Origin: CALLQB01 sp036479275
GTDB lineage: Bacteria; Actinomycetota; Acidimicrobiia; Acidimicrobiales; SHLQ01
NCBI GenBank assembly: GCA_965524675.1
Contig: CBERPN010000055.1
Coordinates: 1-17,406 of the forward strand
Reading direction: 5' to 3'
Length of the DNA: 17,406 bases
The notes beneath the pieces are model-generated. The model saw only the letters and a program-made list of their open reading frames with translations, did not search any database and was not told the DNA's origin. This document shows, one piece after another, positions 1 to 6,776 of the stretch (position 1 is the first letter of the stretch; every line of letters begins with the position of its first letter). A program made the position numbers and the translations under genes.

Positions 1-1
1 T

Positions 2-169
2 AATCAACAAAGCCTGAGCCGCCGACAGCCATGACTGCATACCGGTAACCCGACCTAACAAATCAGAAACCTGCGACCCAGGCGCCCCAGAAATATCGAC
101 AGTGTCGAAGGCATCGACATGGCCACGAATCCTTTGAAGGGTGTCAGATGTGGTGGCCGAACAGGTCAT
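2..169 (-). CDS. Probable DUF222/13E12-family HNH endonuclease, N-terminal fragment (gene runs off the left edge)
   Basis: The reverse strand is open without a stop from an ATG at 169 to the window edge, giving 56 residues. They look like the start of a DUF222 protein: a helical stretch, a VDAFDTVDISGA segment (residues 18-29) and then a second helix ending MQSWLSAAQALLI. DUF222 proteins of actinobacteria carry such paired helices ahead of a C-terminal HNH nuclease domain and include the mycobacterial 13E12 repeat family; the HNH part would lie outside this window. The start is well supported because a TAGGTT -10 box lies 7 nt upstream with TTGACA 17 nt before it, so the message is probably leaderless. 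A GAAC-N4-GTTC palindrome abuts the -35, suggesting LexA control. The family call rests on a short N-terminal pattern only; another small helical protein cannot be excluded. Confidence 0.5.
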   Translation of the reverse strand, partial: MTCSATTSDTLQRIRGHVDAFDTVDISGAPGSQVSDLLGRVTGMQSWLSAAQALLI

Positions 170-176
170 GACACGT

Positions 177-205
177 AACCTATCGAACTATCACCACACT
201 GTCAA
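177..205 (-). promoter_or_regulatory. Sigma-70-type promoter of the left-edge gene
   Basis: On the reverse strand TTGACA (205-200) is followed after exactly 17 nt by TAGGTT (182-177), and the ATG of the left-edge gene begins 7 nt further on at 169. The -35 is a perfect consensus match, and the -10 fits the TAnnnT pattern of actinobacterial promoters. The short distance to the ATG implies a transcript with little or no leader. Confidence 0.7.
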
Positions 206-217
206 GAACGAATGTTC
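206..217. promoter_or_regulatory. LexA-type SOS box (GAAC-N4-GTTC)
   Basis: GAAC (206-209), four bases GAAT, then GTTC (214-217) form a perfect palindromic core, extended by one A/T pair on each side (205 and 218). This is the core of the SOS box bound by LexA in actinobacteria. It directly abuts the TTGACA -35 box at 200-205, a position where a bound repressor would block RNA polymerase. The assignment rests on the motif and its placement; the lexA gene is not in the window. Confidence 0.6.
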
Positions 218-363
218 TAATATCTTCCACAACGGTACCAATGCAGCGATCTGGGGCCACAGATGTCGAAGCGGAGCGCCAGAAACCCCAACCATCGAGC
301 AAGCCCATGGCTGCTCGTCACGCACCGACGCTGTCGAGCCGAGGGTGTGCGGGTGGATAAGGC

Positions 364-3114
364 TCAGGGGCGCGGGCTGGGATCGAACAGCTTTGCTGGA
401 ACGGTTTGGCCGAGCAGGTTTCCTTGGGCGCGGTCACAACCGAGATCTCGTAGATAGCCGAGTTGCGTCTTGGTCTCCACTCCCTCCGCTGTCACCTTTA
501 GGCCCAAGCTGTGAGCGAGCGCGATGGTGGCTCGCACGATCGCCGTGTCGTCATCTTCGAGACCTAAGCCGTCGACGAAACTTTGGTCGATTTTGACGAA
601 ATTGATCGGGAATCGTTTGAGGTAGGCGAGTGACGAAAAGCCGGTTCCGAAATCATCGAGCCCGATAAGAACTCCGAGATCGGTTAACTCGCCGAGGACC
701 TTTTCGATAACTGGATTGGCATCGATTAGCGCACTCTCGGTGAGCTCGAGTGTCATCCGCGATGGGTCCAGCCCACACGTCGCCAGGTCGGCGGCGACCG
801 AGGACGCGAAGCGCGAATCGGTAAGCTGTCGCGGTGAGACGTTGACCGAAACCGTCAAGGGGCCACGCCCCGACAAGTCCCACTTTTTGAGTTGGCTAGC
901 TGCTGTCGCGAGAACGGTTCGACCAAGTTGGGCGATGAGGCCGGTTTCTTCAGCCATACTCACAAACTCCGACGGCGTTCGTAACGCTCCTTCTGCATCG
1001 ACGAGGCGGACCAATGCCTCGGCGCCCACGACCTCGCCTGAGGCGAGCTCGATGATCGGTTGGTAGTAGACCACCACTTCACCGGAGGCCTCGGGGTCGA
1101 GCGCCGAACGCAACGTGTGTTCCATGTTTAGTCGGTTGACAGCGCGGGTTCGGAGCTGATCATCAAAGACGTCGGCCCGGTCGCGGCCCGTCTCCTTGGC
1201 GCGATAGAGCGCCGTGTCGGCGTCGCGGAGCAGGTCGACGGCGAGCGCCGAGCCATCCGACACGGCGATCCCGATGCTGGTGGTCACCACCATTGCTTCG
1301 CTGCCCAACCGAATCGGCTTCGAGATCACCCTTCGTAGCCGATCCGCCGCCAGTACTGATTCGGAATCGTGCTCCATGTCGACCACGACGACGAACTCGT
1401 CGCCACCCAGACGCGCAACCGTATCGCCCGGCCGCACGATGCTGTCAAGGCGTCGCGCAACCTCCACCAACAACTCATCGCCTGCGGCGTGTCCTAGCGA
1501 ATCGTTTACTACCTTGAATCGATCGAGATCAAGAAATAGCACTCCGACGAGTCGGCTGGTCGCGACAGCCCGTGAGAGTGCGTCATCGAGGCGTTGCAGT
1601 AGCAGAGCGCGGTTGGCCAAGCCGGTGAGGGCATCGTGGTAGGCGCGGGTCTTGAGTTCAGCGGCAGCCTCGACCCGGTCGGTGATATCGCGCGCATTGA
1701 GGACAATCCCGCCGACGGCCGGGTTGTCGAGCAGGTTCGTTATGACAACCTCGAGGTGGCGGTAGCTTTGGTCGACGCGCGATACCCGACATTCGATTCG
1801 CTCGGACTGGCTCGGTGTGGCGCGCAGCGCCGCGGCCGAGGCGGCGACTACTTCGACGTCGTCTGGGTGGATTACCTCGTTCATTATTCGACCATCGAGT
1901 GAACCTGATGCGTAGCCGAGTACCCGGGGTACAGCCGGGCTTGTGTAAAGCACGCGACCATCCACATCGAGAACTGCGACCAGGTCAGAGGCGTGTTCGA
2001 CTAGCGCCGCGAGGCGGATCTCGGTGGCCCGAGCCAATTGCTCGGCATTGCGAAGATCGGTGAGGTCGCGGGCGATAAGTGACAGGTTCTCGATTTGACC
2101 ACCAGGAAAACGGTGCGAGACCAGAACCACCGAAACGGGTATGTCGCCATCGGGTCCGTTGGTGAGGGTTAGCTCGCCGTGCCAAGAGTCGCGCTCGAGC
2201 GATGCTGGCAATGCGCTCGTCTCCCAAACGCCTTGTGACCGACTATCGAGGTGATTCGCTAGATGCGGGTTTATCTGGCCTCCGAGAAAGCGACGGAAAG
2301 CATCGTTGGCCCAAATTATGCGGTCGCCGACCGGATCGAGCATCGCTACGAGATCGGGGGTGGCTTCGAGGACCCGGGTGAGTTCTTCGGCCCTTCGAGC
2401 CGCCTCGAGATCGTCGGTGATATCGGTGAAGGAGGCGATCGCTTCGGCCTTGCTTGGGTCGCCCGTGTCGTTGGCGACAGGCGTCGTCACCAATTCGACC
2501 CACCGGTATTCACCCGAAGCGTTAACCAGGCGGAGTCGTCCTCGAAGCCCGCGACCCTCCTCGAGCGATTCGCGCAGCGACGACACGAACTCGGTGCGTC
2601 CTTCTAGGTCGACCATGTCGAGCCAGCCAAGTCCGAAGGCACCCGCGACCGGCTGACCTGTGATTTCTGTCCAACGGCTGTTTACATAGCGACAGTTGAG
2701 TGACGCATCGATTCGCGCCATCCCCGACGGCGAGCGGTCGATAATGGACTGCACAGGGTCGTCGACGAGTTCGCGGCCCTCGACCTCTTCAACCATCAGC
2801 AAGATCGTTGATGTCGGGGACAGCTTCTGGCGCCAGCCGTGAAAGCTAGCCCATTTGGTTCCGGTGCCAGAGACGAGGCGGAGCTCGCTTTGACTTGCTC
2901 GTCCGTCGAGCGCGGCTTGCAGGAGCTGCTGTAGGGTGACTTCGTCGGCGGTCTCGGTTAGTAGCGAGCGAAGCGCTCGGTTGGTCAGCTCGTCGGCGCT
3001 GAGTTGGGTGATCGTGCAGAGTGATTCGCTCGGAACCAAAATCCGACCATCGTGGGAGATCTCGGCCGCTACGGGCGAAATGCCTTGGCCGCTATCGGGC
3101 GCGCCTACCTGCAC
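364..3114 (-). CDS. Cytosolic PAS-PAS-PAS-PAS-GGDEF-EAL cyclic di-GMP enzyme
   Basis: A 916-residue sensor that probably both makes and degrades cyclic di-GMP. Four PAS-like regions lie at about 15-115 (degenerate), 120-235, 245-355 and 362-480. The GGDEF domain follows (about 485-650), with an intact GGDEF signature at 570-574 and an RPGD inhibitory site at 561-564, five residues upstream as in the family. The EAL domain (about 680-905) keeps EAL at 699-701, ELTES at 790-794, DDFGTG at 820-825, KID at 841-843 and Glu877. Both catalytic halves therefore look competent; family knowledge says one activity often dominates. No membrane segment is seen. The start is the GTG at 3114, which has AGGAG 7 nt upstream; the open frame continues further 5' only by reading through tRNA-Leu, so longer starts are wrong. 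The tRNA ends 29 nt upstream on the same strand, so the two may share a transcript. Confidence 0.93.
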   Translation of the reverse strand: MQVGAPDSGQGISPVAAEISHDGRILVPSESLCTITQLSADELTNRALRSLLTETADEVTLQQLLQAALDGRASQSELRLVSGTGTKWASFHGWRQKLSPTSTILLMVEEVEGRELVDDPVQSIIDRSPSGMARIDASLNCRYVNSRWTEITGQPVAGAFGLGWLDMVDLEGRTEFVSSLRESLEEGRGLRGRLRLVNASGEYRWVELVTTPVANDTGDPSKAEAIASFTDITDDLEAARRAEELTRVLEATPDLVAMLDPVGDRIIWANDAFRRFLGGQINPHLANHLDSRSQGVWETSALPASLERDSWHGELTLTNGPDGDIPVSVVLVSHRFPGGQIENLSLIARDLTDLRNAEQLARATEIRLAALVEHASDLVAVLDVDGRVLYTSPAVPRVLGYASGSLDGRIMNEVIHPDDVEVVAASAAALRATPSQSERIECRVSRVDQSYRHLEVVITNLLDNPAVGGIVLNARDITDRVEAAAELKTRAYHDALTGLANRALLLQRLDDALSRAVATSRLVGVLFLDLDRFKVVNDSLGHAAGDELLVEVARRLDSIVRPGDTVARLGGDEFVVVVDMEHDSESVLAADRLRRVISKPIRLGSEAMVVTTSIGIAVSDGSALAVDLLRDADTALYRAKETGRDRADVFDDQLRTRAVNRLNMEHTLRSALDPEASGEVVVYYQPIIELASGEVVGAEALVRLVDAEGALRTPSEFVSMAEETGLIAQLGRTVLATAASQLKKWDLSGRGPLTVSVNVSPRQLTDSRFASSVAADLATCGLDPSRMTLELTESALIDANPVIEKVLGELTDLGVLIGLDDFGTGFSSLAYLKRFPINFVKIDQSFVDGLGLEDDDTAIVRATIALAHSLGLKVTAEGVETKTQLGYLRDLGCDRAQGNLLGQTVPAKLFDPSPRP

Positions 3115-3143
3115 ACGTCGTCTCCTACTCCACCCAGGTTTTG

Positions 3144-3225
3144 TGCGGACGGGGGGACTCGAACCCCCACGTCTTTCGACACCAGGACCTAAACCTGGCG
3201 CGTCTGCCAATTCCGCCACGTCCGC
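3144..3225 (-). tRNA. tRNA-Leu (anticodon UAG)
   Basis: The reverse strand folds as an 82-nt class II tRNA. The 7-bp acceptor stem is GCGGACG with CGTCCGC, followed by discriminator A at 3144. The anticodon stem is CCAGG/CCTGG around a seven-base loop with TAG at its centre, so it reads CUA. A T-arm with GGTTCGAGTCC and a short variable arm are visible. The discriminator is followed by CAA rather than CCA, so CCA must be added after transcription. A TACGCT hexamer on the same strand at 3259-3254 is a possible -10 box, but I see no -35. It is transcribed away from clpP and towards the GGDEF-EAL gene. Confidence 0.95.
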
Positions 3226-3316
3226 GTGACTATCTGTTTCGTTGTTCAGGTACAGCGTACCCGCATGAGCGTTATGGGCGCCGATCGGAGACGCTTCGGC
3301 GCTAGCATCAGAGGTT

Positions 3317-3901
3317 ATGAGCATCCATGCCGCAACCGACTTGTCCGAGGCGCTTGGCCGCGGCGAGGTCTACAACCGTCTCCTTAAAGATCGCATCGTG
3401 TTTCTCGGCACCGACGTCAACGATGACATCGCCAATTACATCACCGCACAGCTGCTTTACCTCGAGGGTCAAGACCCGGACAAGGACATCTGGTTGTACA
3501 TCAACTCGCCTGGTGGTTCGGTTACGGCAGGCATGGCTATTTACGACACGATGCAGTTCGTACGGCCCGACGTCGGCACGATCTGTCTGGGTCTCGGTGC
3601 CTCGATGGGGCAATTCTTGTTGTGCGCTGGCTCAAAGGGCAAGCGCTATTCGTTGCCCCACGCCCGCATCATGATGCATCAGCCACTCGGTGGGGTGCAG
3701 GGCCAGGCCAGCGACATAGCGATTCAGGCCGAGCAGATGGCATACACAAAGAAGCTGCTACAACAACGAATCGCCGATCACACGGGCCAAACCTTCGAAC
3801 AGATCGAAGCCGATTCCGATCGTGACCGTTGGTTCACCGCCGACGAGGCAGTGGAGTACGGCTTGGTCGACCGGGTTATCGCGCATCGCGGCGATATCTA
3901 A
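3317..3901 (+). CDS. clpP: ATP-dependent Clp protease proteolytic subunit ClpP
   Basis: This 194-residue protein has the usual ClpP length and a full Ser-His-Asp triad: Ser96 in GLGASMGQ, His121 in MMHQP and Asp170 in SDRDRW. The oxyanion region INSPGGSV (62-69) is present. ClpP forms a tetradecameric chamber in the cytosol and degrades proteins delivered by ClpX or ClpC. Actinobacteria usually carry two clpP genes next to each other and close to clpX; here clpP stands alone between tRNA-Leu and rpe, so it may be an extra or relocated copy. A TAGCAT hexamer at 3303-3308 lies 8 nt before the ATG, suggesting a leaderless or near-leaderless message; AGAGG at 3310-3314 is too close to the ATG for a good ribosome site. 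The N-terminal residues lack a long propeptide. Confidence 0.96.
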   Translation: MSIHAATDLSEALGRGEVYNRLLKDRIVFLGTDVNDDIANYITAQLLYLEGQDPDKDIWLYINSPGGSVTAGMAIYDTMQFVRPDVGTICLGLGASMGQFLLCAGSKGKRYSLPHARIMMHQPLGGVQGQASDIAIQAEQMAYTKKLLQQRIADHTGQTFEQIEADSDRDRWFTADEAVEYGLVDRVIAHRGDI

Positions 3902-3904
3902 CTC

Positions 3905-3941
3905 TGTTTGTTCGCAGGCGCACCTTGTTTGCTCGCAGGCG
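3905..3941. repeat. Short tandem repeat after clpP, two 16-bp copies 21 bp apart
   Basis: TGTTTGTTCGCAGGCG (3905-3920) is repeated at 3926-3941 with one change (T to C). It begins 4 nt after the clpP stop, in the 183-bp gap between convergent clpP and rpe. The same gap holds a small GGCCC-TGGT-GGGCC hairpin (3948-3961) without a T-tract. No clear function is visible; a degenerate duplication is the simplest reading. Confidence 0.5.
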
Positions 3942-4084
3942 TAATCCGGCCCTGGTGGGCCTCGATGCGCGCTGCTGATTCTGGCGCCTGACCCGTCGCT
4001 CGTCCCTCGCTCCTCGGCCTTGTTTTTGCTTTGGCGCCGAGCTTTATTCTGGTGTCAGACACGTCCCTAATCAGGCGTCTCTAT

Positions 4085-4753
4085 TCACTTCCCGCCGGCC
4101 TTGGAACGTAGGTCGTCTACACCTTCGGTGAGTGTTGGGTACTTGAAGAGGGCGCTTCCGCTTACCAATACGTTGCTGCCAGCGCTCGCTGCTCCGGCGA
4201 TGGTTTCGGAGTTGATTCCGCCGTCGACCTCGATGTCGACATCGAGGCCTCGGCGGTCGAGCAGCGCTCGGAGTTCAGCGATTTTTGGCTCCATCGATGC
4301 GATATAGGCCTGTCCTCCAAAGCCGGGGTTGACCGTCATCACCAGAACCATGTCGACCAAGTCGAGAACGTGTTCGACAGCCGACACAGGAGTCGCCGGG
4401 TTGAGGGCCACCGCCGGGGAGGCGCCGAGGTTTCGAACCTGAGCCAGGGTCCGGTGCAGATGAGCGGTGCTCTCGGCATGGATGATGAGTATTTCGCAAC
4501 CAGCATCGACGTAACCATGCATAAGTTGTTCGGGCTGCACCACCATCAAGTGCGCCTCGAACGGGATGGAAACGTGGGCTTTGCAGGCCGCGATGACGTC
4601 GGGGCCAAAGGTAAGGTTGGGCACGAACACGCCATCCATGACGTCCCACTGAATCCGGTCGACTCCGGCTTGTTCTAGCGCGACACAGGCTTCACCCAAG
4701 GCCGAGAAGTCGGCGGGAAGCACAGATGGCACAATCAGAATCGGGCGGCTCAT
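4085..4753 (-). CDS. rpe: Ribulose-phosphate 3-epimerase
   Basis: A 222-residue TIM-barrel enzyme that interconverts ribulose 5-phosphate and xylulose 5-phosphate in the pentose phosphate pathway (or Calvin cycle if present). It keeps SVLPADFSALG near the N terminus, DVMDGVFVPNLTFGP (37-51), EAHLMV with His68, the phosphate loop NPGFGGQ (142-148) and EVDGGI with Asp177. Of the four classical metal ligands, Asp37, His68 and Asp177 are present, but the His expected at position 35 is Gln (IQWDVMDG). I chose the ATG at 4753, not the upstream ATG at 4765, because TATGGT (4766-4761) sits 7 nt before it, fitting a leaderless transcript, and because the homologous N terminus starts there. It is divergent from the RNA methyltransferase gene. 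Confidence 0.95.
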   Translation of the reverse strand: MSRPILIVPSVLPADFSALGEACVALEQAGVDRIQWDVMDGVFVPNLTFGPDVIAACKAHVSIPFEAHLMVVQPEQLMHGYVDAGCEILIIHAESTAHLHRTLAQVRNLGASPAVALNPATPVSAVEHVLDLVDMVLVMTVNPGFGGQAYIASMEPKIAELRALLDRRGLDVDIEVDGGINSETIAGAASAGSNVLVSGSALFKYPTLTEGVDDLRSKAGGK

Positions 4754-4799
4754 GGGCCAGACCATACCGCCGGCGGTTGTTCGCCGGTACGGTCAGGGC
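4754..4799. promoter_or_regulatory. Compact divergent promoter with a perfect 12-bp palindrome
   Basis: The 46 bp between rpe and the methyltransferase hold two opposed -10-like boxes. TATGGT on the reverse strand (4766-4761) is 7 nt before the rpe ATG, and TACGGT on the forward strand (4788-4793) is 6 nt before a GTG at 4800. Between them lies the perfect palindrome ACCGCCGGCGGT (4766-4777). A second inverted repeat overlaps it, CCGGCG-N6-CGCCGG (4770-4787). No convincing -35 is seen in either direction. Confidence 0.5.
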
Positions 4800-5999
4800 G
4801 TGAACCAAGCGCTGACCATGGAACTAGAGACTCACGGAGTGGCAAAGGGTGGCGATGCAGTCGCCCGCGAATCCGACGGGCGCGTCGTCTTCGTGAAAGG
4901 GGCCCTGCCCGACGAGAAGGTTCGAGTCGAGATCACCGAGTCCAAGAAGGCCTTCCTCCGAGGCCGGGTTATCGAGGTGATCAATCCCTCGCCCCATCGC
5001 GTGGAACCGAGCTGCGTCGAGGTCGCTAAAGGCTGCGGTGGCTGCGATTATCAGTTCATCGCGCCAGCGCAACAGTTGGTACTGAAAGCGAAAGTGGTCA
5101 CAGATGCCCTCGAACGGATTGGTCGCCTCGGCAACATTCCCGATCCGGGCGTAGTGCCGCTCGCGCCAAAGGGTTATCGCACAACGGTCAGATGCGTGAT
5201 CGATAAGGGTCGGGCTGGTTATCGTGCCTGGCACAGCCATGATCCGGTAGCGGTTGAGTCGTGTGAGGTGGCTCACCCGCTGGTGGCGGAGCTGATGGAA
5301 ACCGAACGCTTCGATGGAGCAGCCGAGGTGATGATCAGAGCAGGAGCTGCGACCGGGGAGCGGATGATCTTGGTCGGACCATCAGCATCTGGGATTCGCG
5401 TCGACACGCCCGACGTAGTGCTGATTGGCAAGGACGAACTCAAGGCTGGCAGGCGTGCTTGGATCACTGAAGAGCTGGCGGATCGGTCTTGGCGAATTGG
5501 GGCGGGTTCGTTCTTTCAGGCCCGACCCGACGGAGCGCAAGCACTGATAGAAGCCGTGCGGACCGCGATCGGCGAGCTGCCCACAGCCGCGAGGGCGGTC
5601 GATTTGTACGGCGGGGTTGGGCTCTTTGCTGGCACCGTTTTTGGCGAAGACACCCAAATCGTGCTGATCGAACAGAACGCGAGCAGCGTCGCCGACGCCA
5701 AGGTGAACCTGTCGGGTCGAAACGTGCGAGTTGTGCGCAGCAAGGTCGAGCGCTGGACCCCAAAACGAGCAGATGCCGTGGTCGCTGATCCGGCTAGGCA
5801 GGGCCTGGGCAAAGATGTCGTCGCCCGTATTTCGGGCACAAACACCCCCGTCGTCGCGTTGGTGAGCTGCGATGCTGCCGCGCTGGGTCGAGATGCAGGT
5901 CTATTCGCGGCCGAGGGCTACCGGCTCGAGTCTGTGACCCTGATCGACATGTTTCCCATGACTAGTCACACCGAGACAGTGTCACGCTTTGTACGTTGA
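4800..5999 (+). CDS. TRAM-domain, Fe-S, SAM-dependent RNA uracil-C5 methyltransferase (TrmA/RlmD family)
   Basis: A 399-residue enzyme (from the GTG start) that should transfer a methyl group from SAM to C5 of a uracil in rRNA or tRNA. An N-terminal TRAM-like beta domain (about 8-62) is followed by likely 4Fe-4S cysteines Cys72, Cys79, Cys82 and Cys155, spaced almost as in E. coli RlmD. The catalytic domain shows GAGSFFQ (234-240), SAM motif DLYGGVG (268-274), ADPARQG (329-335), the nucleophile Cys357 in VSCD, and the general base Glu392 in SHTE. Target position cannot be decided from sequence. The start is between GTG 4800, ATG 4818 and ATG 4752; I prefer 4800 because TACGGT lies 6 nt upstream, matching leaderless genes nearby. 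ATG 4818 would begin right at the TRAM domain. It converges on the next gene with a 13-nt gap. Confidence 0.9.
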   Translation: MNQALTMELETHGVAKGGDAVARESDGRVVFVKGALPDEKVRVEITESKKAFLRGRVIEVINPSPHRVEPSCVEVAKGCGGCDYQFIAPAQQLVLKAKVVTDALERIGRLGNIPDPGVVPLAPKGYRTTVRCVIDKGRAGYRAWHSHDPVAVESCEVAHPLVAELMETERFDGAAEVMIRAGAATGERMILVGPSASGIRVDTPDVVLIGKDELKAGRRAWITEELADRSWRIGAGSFFQARPDGAQALIEAVRTAIGELPTAARAVDLYGGVGLFAGTVFGEDTQIVLIEQNASSVADAKVNLSGRNVRVVRSKVERWTPKRADAVVADPARQGLGKDVVARISGTNTPVVALVSCDAAALGRDAGLFAAEGYRLESVTLIDMFPMTSHTETVSRFVR

Positions 6000-6012
6000 G
6001 CTGAGCGGCTTC

Positions 6013-6696
6013 TCAACTTGGGAGCATTCGCACGATCCGGTTGCGAGCGAACCCCAACACTAGGTAAGAACCGTGGTCGCTGATTATCTCGGTGGGGAAG
6101 TCGTATAGCCATTGTTGAATCCGGTCGCGTTCGTCCCCGAGATCAGCGTCGGCACATAGGATTACAGAATCGCCAGCGAGCTGGTCGCGCAAAGACTCGA
6201 GCACGTTGCCGCGATGCTCCGGTGGTGCATTAACGCTTACCAGACCGATCGAGTTGGGCAACTCACACTGGGTAGCTTCAGAGCTTAGATCGCCGTAGCG
6301 AACCTCGACCGACCTAATCCGCAACGAAGCGAGTTGGCGACAGATGATGGAGTGGGCGCGATGGCTGTGTTCGATGGTGACGATTTGTGCGCCCGATCGT
6401 TCCGCTAAGAGGCCCAGCAGAATCGTTGACACTCCCGAACCGATTTCAAGAACCGACCGTTCCTCGCCGACCGCCCAGTCGAGTAACGCCCCGAGGAACT
6501 GAGTATCGATAGCCGTTTGGTCATGGGCACCGTTTTTCCATGCTGATTGCAAATCTTCGAGCAGCTCGGCGCCCGGTAGTTCGCCCTCCGGAAGCTGGCG
6601 GAACTGCCGCACGACTCGCCGAAGTCGACGCCGGGTTACGAACCGGTCCGAACTGCGATGAGTGGGTCGCGACTGGTCTGTCCGAGAAGCTGCCAT
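6013..6696 (-). CDS. Class I SAM-dependent methyltransferase-like protein
   Basis: A 227-residue protein with a basic, disordered-looking N terminus (1-35) and a Rossmann-type core. SAM motif I is VLEIGSGVS (82-90), the acidic residue after strand 2 is Glu109 in TIEH, and a GDL segment at 135-137 fits motif III. LVSVNAPPEHRG (about 152-163) occupies the usual motif IV position but lacks the strong acidic residue often seen there. The overall pattern resembles the methyltransferase 24 group of small proteins of unknown substrate. No ribosome site or -10 box is obvious before the ATG at 6696. It is divergent from the DUF445 gene and converges on the RNA methyltransferase. Substrate unknown; it could also be a non-catalytic relative. 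Confidence 0.75.
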   Translation of the reverse strand: MAASRTDQSRPTHRSSDRFVTRRRLRRVVRQFRQLPEGELPGAELLEDLQSAWKNGAHDQTAIDTQFLGALLDWAVGEERSVLEIGSGVSTILLGLLAERSGAQIVTIEHSHRAHSIICRQLASLRIRSVEVRYGDLSSEATQCELPNSIGLVSVNAPPEHRGNVLESLRDQLAGDSVILCADADLGDERDRIQQWLYDFPTEIISDHGSYLVLGFARNRIVRMLPS

Positions 6697-6776
6697 GTCT
6701 CTGTATCGGCAGGTTTTGCTCAGACATGAGTCATTTGGCCTATGTCTCCAAGATCGCAGGTAGGTTCTGAGTCGAT

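Noticed and set aside
141..596. Forward-strand open frame of 151 codons at the left end
   Set aside because: It crosses the SOS box, the reverse-strand promoter and the 3' end of the GGDEF-EAL gene, and its composition does not look like a protein family.
3115..3324. N-terminal extension of the GGDEF-EAL reading frame to an ATG at 3324
   Set aside because: The extra 70 codons read straight through tRNA-Leu; the peptide containing VAELADAPGLGPG is a typical translated-tRNA artefact. A GTG with a good ribosome site lies just after the tRNA.
4013..4041. CTCGGC / GCCGAG inverted repeat between clpP and rpe as a terminator
   Set aside because: Only 6 bp with a 17-nt loop, and no T-tract after either arm; too weak to call.
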